DNA from: Methylibium sp.
GTDB taxonomy: Bacteria > Pseudomonadota > Gammaproteobacteria > Burkholderiales > Burkholderiaceae_C
Direction: 5' to 3'
Length of the DNA: 35,893 bases
Assembly (NCBI GenBank): GCA_013824165.1
Contig: PNNH01000074.1
Location: 1-35,893 of the forward strand
The notes beneath the pieces are model-generated. The model was not told where the DNA came from and searched no databases. It worked only from the letters and a program-made list of their open reading frames with translations. Of the stretch, positions 29,865 through 35,893 are shown piece after piece; within the stretch, counting starts at the first letter, position 1, and every line of letters starts with the position of its first letter. A program made the position numbers and the translations under genes.

Positions 29865-31292
29865 ATGAATGCCCCCCACGATCTCGATGCCTTGCTGAAG
29901 GCCCGCAGGCGCCCGGTGCCCGAGGCCATGCTGGACGCGCTGCGCGAACGCTTTGGCGCGCGCCTGAGCACCGCGCTGGCGGTGCGCCAGCAGCATGGCC
30001 GCGACGAGTCGCCCTTCGATGTGGACCCGCCGGACTGCGTGGTCTACGCCGAGAGCAACGAAGACGTGGCCGCGGTGCTGGCCTTGGCGCACGAGCACAG
30101 CGTGCCGGTGATCCCCTATGGCGCCGGCTCCTCGCTGGAAGGCCATCTGCTGGCGGTGCAGGGCGGCGTCAGCCTGGATGTCTCGCGCATGAACCAGATC
30201 CTGCGCGTTAACGCCGAGGACCTGACCGTGACGGTGCAGGCCGGCGTGACACGCAACCAGCTCAATGCCGAGATCCGCCACGCGGGCCTGTTCTTTCCCA
30301 TCGACCCGGGCGCCGACGCCTCGCTCGGCGGCATGGCCGCCACGCGCGCCAGCGGCACGAACGCGGTGCGCTACGGGACCATGCGCGAGGCGGTGCTGGG
30401 CCTGAGCGTGGTCACCGCGACGGGCGAGTTGGTGCACACCGGATCGCGGGCGCGCAAGAGCAGCGCTGGCTATGACCTGACGCGCCTCTTCATCGGCAGC
30501 GAAGGCACGCTGGGCGTGATCACCGAGGTGACGCTGCGCATCTATCCTTTGCCCGAAGCCGTGTCGGCCGCAGTCTGCTTCTTCCCCAGCATCGATGCGG
30601 CGGTGCAGACCACCATCCAGATCATCCAGATGGGGGTCCCGATCGCGCGCTGCGAGCTGCTGGACGCGCATGCGATCCGTGCGGTGAATTTGCACGACAA
30701 GCTGGGGCTGCGCGAGGCACCGATGCTGCTGATGGAGTTCCACGGCTCCGACGCCAGCGTGGCCGAGCAGGCTGAAACCGTGCAGGAGATTGCGCGCGAA
30801 TTCGGTGGCGAGGATTTCGAGTGGGCCACTACGCCCGAGGCGCGCACCAAGCTCTGGACCGCGCGCCACCACGCCTATCTGTCGGCGCTGCAGACCAAGC
30901 CCGGCTGCCGCTGCGTGACTACCGACACCTGCGTCCCGATCTCACGCCTGGCCGAGAGCATCAACGAGTCGGTGCGCGAGGTCGAGGAGGCGGGCCTGCC
31001 TTACTTCATCGTCGGGCATGTGGGCGACGGCAACTTCCACCTCGGCTATCTGATCGACCCGAATTTGCCCGCGGAGCGCGATACGGCTGAGCGCCTGTCG
31101 GCGCAGATGGTGCAGCGCGCGCTGCGCCTGGAAGGCACCTGCACCGGCGAGCATGGCATCGGCCTGCACAAACAGGGCTTCCTGGTCGACGAGGCCGGTG
31201 CCGGCGCGGTGCAGCTGATGCGCCAGCTGAAGGCCGCGCTGGACCCGAAGAACATCATGAACCCGGGCAAGATCTTCGCGTCCGCCCCCTGA
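29865..31292 (+). CDS. FAD-linked 2-hydroxyacid oxidase (D-lactate dehydrogenase/GlcD-like)
   Basis: The ATG at 29865 has GGAG eight bases upstream and gives 475 residues; an in-frame ATG farther upstream would add a non-family stretch. The PCMH-type FAD domain has VIPYGAGSSLEGH, the glycine-rich ADASLGGMAATRASGTNAVRYG (positions in this stretch are about 155-176), and FIGSEGTLGVITEVT. The FAD-oxidase C-terminal domain has FIVGHVGDGNFH, GTCTGEHGIG and PKNIMNPGKIF. It oxidises a D-2-hydroxy acid such as D-lactate or glycolate and passes electrons on to a quinone or cytochrome. The N-terminus lacks a mitochondrial-type or secretion signal, so it is probably peripheral on the inner membrane. No glcE/glcF neighbours exist. 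Confidence 0.92.
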   Translation: MNAPHDLDALLKARRRPVPEAMLDALRERFGARLSTALAVRQQHGRDESPFDVDPPDCVVYAESNEDVAAVLALAHEHSVPVIPYGAGSSLEGHLLAVQGGVSLDVSRMNQILRVNAEDLTVTVQAGVTRNQLNAEIRHAGLFFPIDPGADASLGGMAATRASGTNAVRYGTMREAVLGLSVVTATGELVHTGSRARKSSAGYDLTRLFIGSEGTLGVITEVTLRIYPLPEAVSAAVCFFPSIDAAVQTTIQIIQMGVPIARCELLDAHAIRAVNLHDKLGLREAPMLLMEFHGSDASVAEQAETVQEIAREFGGEDFEWATTPEARTKLWTARHHAYLSALQTKPGCRCVTTDTCVPISRLAESINESVREVEEAGLPYFIVGHVGDGNFHLGYLIDPNLPAERDTAERLSAQMVQRALRLEGTCTGEHGIGLHKQGFLVDEAGAGAVQLMRQLKAALDPKNIMNPGKIFASAP

Positions 31293-31366
31293 CGATTCGG
31301 TAAGGACCAAAGCGTCCTGGCGGCCAGGCCCCGCAGACTCGTGGCATTCAAACAGAGGAGCCCCTC

Positions 31367-31693
31367 ATGAACGTCGTCTGCTTCATCCGCTACGAGATCG
31401 ATCCCTTCCAGCGCGAGGCCTTCCGCCGCTATGCCATGGCCTGGGGTGGAATCATTCCACGCCTGGGTGGCCAGTTGCTGGGGTACTTCCTGCCGCACGA
31501 GGGCAGCAATGTCGAGGCCTGGGGCCTAGTCGGCTTTGCCAGCCTGGCCGACTATGAGGCCTACCGTGCCAGGTTGAAGGGCGATGCCGAGGCCCAGGCC
31601 AATTTCGAGTTCGCGCAGCGTGAGCGCTTCATCCGGCGCGAGGAGCGCCGCTTCTGCCAGGCCGTGGCGGAAACGCTGGCGGTGGCGGCATGA
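31367..31693 (+). CDS. NIPSNAP-family protein
   Basis: The start at 31367 has AGAGGAG well placed. The 108-residue protein has the ferredoxin-like fold of the NIPSNAP/EthD dimeric alpha-beta barrel family: [48 protein letters not shown] and the [12 protein letters not shown] tail. The residues HEGSN and the YEAYR helix are typical. Function in bacteria is unknown; related families oxidise or degrade small molecules. It overlaps the next gene by 4 bp (ATGA), so the three genes form an operon. Confidence 0.85.
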   Translation: MNVVCFIRYEIDPFQREAFRRYAMAWGGIIPRLGGQLLGYFLPHEGSNVEAWGLVGFASLADYEAYRARLKGDAEAQANFEFAQRERFIRREERRFCQAVAETLAVAA

Positions 31694-32043
31694 TCGCGGT
31701 CATCTTCGAGGTGGAGCCGGCGGCGGGCGCCATGGACGCCTATCTCCAGCATGCGGCGCGGCTGAAGCCGCTGTTGGCCGGGATGGATGGCTTCATCTCG
31801 GTCGAGCGCTTCCAGAGCCTCAATACGCCGGACAAGCTGGTCTCGCTGTCCTTCTGGCGCGATGAAGCCGCTGTGCGCGCCTGGCGCGAGCATGCCGAGC
31901 ACCGGGCCACTCAGGAGGCCGGTCGTGCCGGCCTCTTTGCCGGATACCGACTGCGCGTGGCTGCGGTGCTGCGCGACTACGGTCTGGACGAGCGTGAGCA
32001 GGCCCCCGCCACCTGTCCGGTGCTACCCGTGGATCTGCTGTGA
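31690..32043 (+). CDS. Antibiotic biosynthesis monooxygenase (ABM)-domain protein
   Basis: The ATG at 31690 overlaps the preceding stop as ATGA. The 117-residue protein has a single ABM fold: [72 protein letters not shown]. The pattern (GFISVERF, then [14 protein letters not shown]) is that of heme-degrading or quinone-handling small monooxygenases. No strict heme-coordination motif was identified. The C-terminus ([12 protein letters not shown]) is as in stand-alone ABM proteins. It lies between the NIPSNAP and the ArsR-like genes, so it may be controlled by the latter. Confidence 0.88.
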   Translation: MIAVIFEVEPAAGAMDAYLQHAARLKPLLAGMDGFISVERFQSLNTPDKLVSLSFWRDEAAVRAWREHAEHRATQEAGRAGLFAGYRLRVAAVLRDYGLDEREQAPATCPVLPVDLL

Positions 32044-32756
32044 CGGCAGGCAGCGGCGAACCGCGGCTGGCCCGCATCGCATCTGCGATCGCGGACCCGA
32101 CGCGGGCTCGCACGCTGGCCCGGCTGCTGGATGGGCGCATGCACACAGCCGGCGAGCTGGCGGCCCACGCCGGCGTGGCGGCGGCCACCATGTCCGGCCA
32201 TCTGAGACTGCTGCTCGATGAAGGCCTGGCCCGCGTGCGGCAGCAGGGGCGGCATCGCTACTACGGGCTGGCCGATGCCGCGGTGGCCCATGCGCTGGAG
32301 GCCTTGCTGCAACTGGCAGATGGCCTGGCCCCGGCGCCGATGGGCGAGCTGGAGCGCTGGCAGCGGCCGGCCCTGCGCGGTCTTCGGCAGGCGCGCAGCT
32401 GCTACGGCCATCTGGCTGGCGAGCTGGGCGTGCGACTGCATGAGGCGCTGCTGGCGCGCGGCTGGGTTCAGGCCACGGGGCGGGCCGGCCAGCCCTATGG
32501 CTTTAGCGAGGCGGGCCGGGCCGGACTGGCGGCGCTGGGTTTGGGTCAGCTGCCGGCCGGAGCGGGTGGGCGCGCCTTGTACGACTGCATGGACTGGTCC
32601 GAGCGGCGCGACCATTTCGCCGGGCCGGCCGCGGTGGGCCTGCTGGACGCGTTCATCGACAAGGGCTGGCTGCGCCGCGTCGAGGGCTCGCGGGAACTGG
32701 CCGTGACGCCGACCGGCCGCCTTGCCTTGCTGGATGGCCTGCTGCGGCAGGACTGA
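32040..32756 (+). CDS. ArsR-family winged-helix regulator
   Basis: A GTG start at 32040 overlaps the ABM stop as GTGA, so it is probably translationally coupled. The protein has 238 residues, longer than classic ArsR proteins of about 100. The N-terminal winged helix is typical (PTRARTLARLLDGRMHTAGELAAHAGVAAATMSGHLRLLLDEGLARVRQQGRHRYYGLAD), with the recognition helix near AATMSGHLRLL. The C-terminal 140 residues (RQARSCYGHLAGELGVRLHEALLARGWV, and a second winged-helix-like repeat with FAGPAAVGLLDAFIDKGWLRR) suggest a YdfF/ArsR-type two-part structure, with no metal-binding Cys motif. It likely represses its own operon. It ends 3 bp before the convergent SpoVR gene. Confidence 0.88.
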   Translation: MTAGSGEPRLARIASAIADPTRARTLARLLDGRMHTAGELAAHAGVAAATMSGHLRLLLDEGLARVRQQGRHRYYGLADAAVAHALEALLQLADGLAPAPMGELERWQRPALRGLRQARSCYGHLAGELGVRLHEALLARGWVQATGRAGQPYGFSEAGRAGLAALGLGQLPAGAGGRALYDCMDWSERRDHFAGPAAVGLLDAFIDKGWLRRVEGSRELAVTPTGRLALLDGLLRQD

Positions 32757-32759
32757 GCG

Positions 32760-34388
32760 TCAATGCGTCTGCGGCCCGCGCGTACTCCAGCGCTGCGTGA
32801 TGTCGCCGCGGCCGTTGGCGCTTTCCAGGTGCACGTCGAAGCCCCACAGCCGCGCCACATGCTTGAGCACCTCTTGCGAGCTGTCGTGCAGAGGGCGGTT
32901 CATGTGCTGGGTGTGGCGCAGGGTCAATGAACGGTCGCCGCGCAGATTGACGTTCCAGACTTGGATGTTGGGCTCGCGCGTGCTGAGGTCGTACTGCTTG
33001 GAGAGTGCCTCGCGCACATGCTGGTAGCCCGCTTCGTCGTGAATCGCCGAGATCTCGTATTCGTTCTGCGCCTCGTCGTCGACGATGGAAAACAGGCGGA
33101 ACTCGCGCATCAGCCGCGGGCTCAGGTACTGGCCGATGAAGCTCTCGTCCTTGAAGTTTCGCATCGCGTGGTCCAGCGTGGGCAGCCAGGGGGCGCCCGC
33201 GATGTCGGGGAACCAAAGGCGGTCCTCGTCGGTGGGGGTTTCGCAGATGCGCTTGATGTCGGTGTACATCGCGAAGCCCAACGCATACGGGTTGAGTTGC
33301 GCCATCGGCGGCTGCGCCACCACATTGGTGTGCGACTTCAGCCACTCGATCATCATGCCGTCCGACAGATAGCCGTCGTCGTACATCTGGTTGAGCAGGC
33401 GGTGGTGCCAGAAGGTGGCCCAGCCTTCGTTCATCACCTGGGTCTGGCGCTGTGGATAGAAGTACTGCGCCACCTTGCGCACGATGCGCACGATTTCTCT
33501 CTGCCAGGGCTCCAAGAGCGGCGCGTTCTTCTCGATGAAGTAGAGCAGGTTCTCCTGCGGTTCGTCGGGGAAGCGGCGCGCAGTCTTCTCGTCCTCGGCC
33601 TTCTCCCTGCCGCGTGGCAGGGTGCGCCAGAGGTCGTTGATCTGCTGCTGGGCATAGGCCTCGCGCTCGTGCTGACGCGCGCGCTCCTCGGCCAGCGAGA
33701 GCTTGGTGGGCCGGCGATAGCGGTCCACGCCGTGGTTCATCAGCGCGTGGCAGGAATCCAGCAGCTGCTCCACCGCATCCAGGCCGTGGCGCTCCTCGCA
33801 TTCGGCCACGTAGTTCTTCGCATAGACCAGGTAGTCGATGATGGACGAGGCATCGGTCCACATGCGGAACAGGTAGTTGCCCTTGAAGAAGCTGTTGTGG
33901 CCGTAGCAGGCATGGGCGATCACCAAGGCCTGCATGGCCATGGTGTTCTCTTCCATCAGGTAGGCGATGCAGGGGTCGGAGTTGATAACGATCTCGTAGG
34001 CCAGGCCCATCTGGCCGCGCTTGTAGTTGCGCTCGGTGGCGATGAACTCCTTGCCATAGCTCCAGTGCCGGTAGTTCACCGGCATGCCCACCGAGGCGTA
34101 GGCATCCATCATCTGCTCGGCGGTGATGACCTCCAGCTGGTTGGGGTAGGTGTCCAGCCCATAACGCTCAGCTGTTGCGCGTATCACCGCGTGGTAGTCG
34201 TGGATCAGCTCGAAGGTCCAGTCGCTGGGCGCGGGCAGGGGCTGGGCGGGGCGCTCCTTGAGCGGCCGCATCTCCTGCAGCGGCTCCTTGTGGCGGCGGC
34301 CGCCGTACTCGCGCCGGTCGGCGGCAATGCCCAGGTCGCGGCGGTTGTCGGCGCTGATGATCATCTGGCTGAGCAGGGTGTCTGTCAT
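32760..34388 (-). CDS. SpoVR-family protein
   Basis: The ATG at 34388 overlaps the stop of the upstream YeaH gene by 4 bp (ATGA) and gives 542 residues; the open frame is longer upstream but that part is out of context. The protein has the SpoVR features: DWTFELIHDYHAVIRATAERYGLDTYPNQLEVIT, the NYRHWSYGK motif, EIVINSDPCIAYLMEENTMAMQALVIAHACYGHNSFFKGNYLF and NEGWATFWHH. The family was named from Bacillus cortex formation but in Proteobacteria (YcgB) it acts with PrkA and YeaH in stress and nutrient responses. All three are in order here. The reaction is unknown. Confidence 0.93.
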   Translation of the reverse strand: MTDTLLSQMIISADNRRDLGIAADRREYGGRRHKEPLQEMRPLKERPAQPLPAPSDWTFELIHDYHAVIRATAERYGLDTYPNQLEVITAEQMMDAYASVGMPVNYRHWSYGKEFIATERNYKRGQMGLAYEIVINSDPCIAYLMEENTMAMQALVIAHACYGHNSFFKGNYLFRMWTDASSIIDYLVYAKNYVAECEERHGLDAVEQLLDSCHALMNHGVDRYRRPTKLSLAEERARQHEREAYAQQQINDLWRTLPRGREKAEDEKTARRFPDEPQENLLYFIEKNAPLLEPWQREIVRIVRKVAQYFYPQRQTQVMNEGWATFWHHRLLNQMYDDGYLSDGMMIEWLKSHTNVVAQPPMAQLNPYALGFAMYTDIKRICETPTDEDRLWFPDIAGAPWLPTLDHAMRNFKDESFIGQYLSPRLMREFRLFSIVDDEAQNEYEISAIHDEAGYQHVREALSKQYDLSTREPNIQVWNVNLRGDRSLTLRHTQHMNRPLHDSSQEVLKHVARLWGFDVHLESANGRGDITQRWSTRGPQTH

Positions 34389-35665
34389 GCCTTGGCCCCT
34401 TCCTTCTTGAACAGCTCGCGGAACACGGGGTAGATCTCCGAGGCCTCGACCGCCTTGCGCATCGCGAACTGGGGCACTTCGTCGGCCAGCTTGGCGTATT
34501 CCTCCCACAGGTTCTGCTCGGCCTCGGCCACCTGCACGTAGGCGAAGTAGCGGCACAGTGGCAGGATCTTGTCCGCCAGCAGCTCGCGGCAGCGGCCACT
34601 GTCGTGGTGCCAGTTGTCGCCGTCGCTGGCCTGGGCGCCGTAGATGTTCCACTCGCTCGGCGAGTAGCGCTCGCGGATGATCTCGTCCATCAGCACCAGG
34701 GCCGAGGACACCACGGTGCCGCCGGTCTCCGTGGCGTGGAAGAAGTTCTGTTCGTCCACTTCCTGCGCCTGCGTGTGGTGGCGGATGAAGACCACCTCGA
34801 TCTTCTCGTAGTGCCGCGTGAGGAAGAGGTAGAGCAGGATGAAGAAGCGCTTGGCCAGGTCCTTGCGCGCCTCGTCCATCGAGCCGCTGACATCCATCAG
34901 GCAGAACATGACCGCGCGCGTAGTCGGCACCGGCACGCGCACTCGGTTGCGAAAACGCAGGTCGATGGGGTCGAGAAAGGGGATGTTGGCGATGCGGCGG
35001 CGCAGCTCGGCGATGCGCGCCTCGGTCTCCTTGATCAGCGCCTCGGCTTCGGGCTTGTGGCTGTCTTCGCGCTTGAGCACGACCAGGCGCTCTTCCAGCT
35101 CGTGCAGCTCGCGGCGCTTGTCCATGCCCAGCGCGATGCGTCGGCCCAGGGCGCCGCGCATCGAACGCACGACATGCAGATTGGTCGGCGTGCCGTCGCT
35201 GACGAAGCCGGCGCGGTGGCTCTTCCACTCCGGCGTGTCGGCCAGCGTGGTGCGCGCAAGATTGGGCAGGGCCAGGTCGTCGAAGAAGACCTGCATGAAC
35301 TCTTCCTTGCTGAGGTGGAAGACGAAGTCGTCCTCGCCCTCGCCGGAATCGCTGGCCTGGCCGCCGCCCTGGCCTTGTCCGCCGCCCTTGGGCTTGGGCA
35401 CGCGGTCGCCCTTCATGTGCTCGGTATTGCCGGGCCGCACCACCTCGCGCACGCCGCCCTCGCCATGGCCGAAGACGGGCTCGCTCAAGTCCTTCTTCGG
35501 GATGTGCACATCCTCACCGCGCTCCATGTCGCGGATGCCGCGGCCGTCGACCGCCCGTTTCACGGCCTCGCGGATCTGCTCTTTGTGGCGGCGCAGGAAG
35601 CGCTCGCGGTTGCCGACGGACTTGTTCTTGCCCGAGAGGCGGCGATCGATGATCTGTTGAAGCAT
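34385..35665 (-). CDS. yeaH: YeaH/YhbH-family protein (DUF444, VWA-like)
   Basis: The start at 35665 has AAGGAG six bases before. The 426-residue protein begins MLQQIIDRRLSGKNKSVGNRERFLRRHKEQIR, has a flexible Gly/Gln-rich insertion (KPKGGGQGQGGGQ), then a long charged helix (RRELHELEERLVVLKRED). A von Willebrand A-like domain follows with the MIDAS motif DVSGSMDEARKD and the later TETGGTVVSSALVLMDEII. This is the partner of the PrkA kinase in E. coli (YeaG-YeaH). The gene lies between prkA (25 bp upstream) and spoVR (4 bp overlap), so an operon is clear. Confidence 0.94.
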   Translation of the reverse strand: MLQQIIDRRLSGKNKSVGNRERFLRRHKEQIREAVKRAVDGRGIRDMERGEDVHIPKKDLSEPVFGHGEGGVREVVRPGNTEHMKGDRVPKPKGGGQGQGGGQASDSGEGEDDFVFHLSKEEFMQVFFDDLALPNLARTTLADTPEWKSHRAGFVSDGTPTNLHVVRSMRGALGRRIALGMDKRRELHELEERLVVLKREDSHKPEAEALIKETEARIAELRRRIANIPFLDPIDLRFRNRVRVPVPTTRAVMFCLMDVSGSMDEARKDLAKRFFILLYLFLTRHYEKIEVVFIRHHTQAQEVDEQNFFHATETGGTVVSSALVLMDEIIRERYSPSEWNIYGAQASDGDNWHHDSGRCRELLADKILPLCRYFAYVQVAEAEQNLWEEYAKLADEVPQFAMRKAVEASEIYPVFRELFKKEGAKA

Positions 35666-35690
35666 GAATGCTCCTTGATCGGGCGGCGGA

Positions 35691-35893
35691 TCAAGAACTC
35701 TTGCGAACGCGCAGATACCACTCGCACAGCAGCCGCACCTGCTTGGCGGTGTAGCCCTTGTCGACCATGCGCTGCACGAAGTTCTCGTGCTTCTTGGCCT
35801 CGTCGGCGCTGGCCTTGGCGTTGAAGCTGATCACGGGCAGCAACTCCTCGGTGTTGGAGAACATCTTCTTCTCGATCACCGTGCGCAGCTTTT
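35691..35893 (-). CDS. prkA: PrkA-type serine protein kinase, C-terminal end (partial)
   Basis: The frame is open to the window edge and ends in TGA at 35691-35693. About 66 residues are visible, from KLRTVIEKKMFSNTEELLPV on, then KKHENFVQRMVDKGYTAKQVRLLCEWYLRVRKSS. These are the conserved C-terminal residues of PrkA (YeaG), an AAA-like Ser/Thr kinase. The position directly before yeaH and spoVR supports this. The catalytic part is outside the window. Confidence 0.9.
   Translation of the reverse strand, partial: KLRTVIEKKMFSNTEELLPVISFNAKASADEAKKHENFVQRMVDKGYTAKQVRLLCEWYLRVRKSS

Noticed and set aside
32760-35228. Open frame of 822 codons on the reverse strand as one large SpoVR protein
   Set aside because: The first 280 codons are in a shadow frame over yeaH; the family start MTDTLLSQM at 34388 overlaps the yeaH stop by ATGA.
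1-35893. CRISPR arrays, tRNA or rRNA genes, transposases, integrases
   Set aside because: None could be recognised on either strand; the only direct repeats found are the 52-nt pair and the two origin-like elements.

Overview
The window is GC-rich DNA with tightly packed genes and no RNA genes, CRISPR arrays or insertion sequences that I can see. Several features suggest a betaproteobacterium of the order Burkholderiales, perhaps a Roseateles/Rubrivivax-like lineage. These are the CX14CX2C type of QueE, the DUF2242 lipoprotein, the PilA/RpoN arrangement and the overall gene repertoire. The taxonomic call is an inference from gene content.

Layout. Positions 1-333 hold the 3' end of sucD, closed by tandem hairpins. 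Positions 565-3932 hold a TerC-family membrane protein followed by a Ser/Thr kinase, a PP2C phosphatase and an FHA protein, a complete phospho-signalling set. Positions 4142-4930 encode a metallo-beta-lactamase-fold cyclic-nucleotide phosphodiesterase. Positions 5106-9375 form a type IV pilin locus: a sigma-54 type promoter, pilA, a 1024-residue MFS/spermidine-synthase-like fusion and a second pilin. Positions 9366-10838 hold a reverse-strand nucleotidyltransferase-fold gene bracketed by a direct repeat. A DUF2242 lipoprotein, a Suv3-like helicase and a putative two-enzyme peptidoglycan hydrolase follow (10839-15631).

Positions 15632-18078 are the most striking part. The 7-deazaguanine genes queD-like (three tandem PTPS domains) and queE are bracketed by two diverged copies of one intergenic element of about 190 bp. 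Each copy has DnaA-box-like 9-mers, a 14-nt GC-rich spacer and a DnaA-trio-like CTA repeat at exactly matching spacing, the architecture of a bacterial origin-unwinding module.

Positions 18079-22181 hold an OmpW-like porin and a GDSL lipoprotein (both reverse), a MazG-like pyrophosphohydrolase, a DEDDh exonuclease, a GNAT acetyltransferase and a small orphan. Positions 22218-24394 hold a divergent pair, an HNH-like protein and a WYL regulator, with a 19-bp palindrome between them. Positions 24391-25312 hold a PduO-type cobalamin adenosyltransferase and a small membrane protein. Positions 25443-29562 hold a divergent FadL-type channel and a penicillin-acylase-family lipoprotein. Positions 29865-32756 hold a FAD-linked 2-hydroxyacid oxidase and an overlapping NIPSNAP/ABM/ArsR operon. 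Positions 32760-35893 hold the conserved spoVR-yeaH-prkA cluster on the reverse strand, cut by the window edge in prkA.

Most genes are ordinary housekeeping or accessory genes. The parts that look unusual are the paired DnaA-box/trio elements, the triplicated PTPS protein, the pilin-linked MFS/SpeE fusion, the repeat-bracketed nucleotidyltransferase, the SLT-plus-cysteine-hydrolase protein without a signal peptide, and the HNH/WYL pair.
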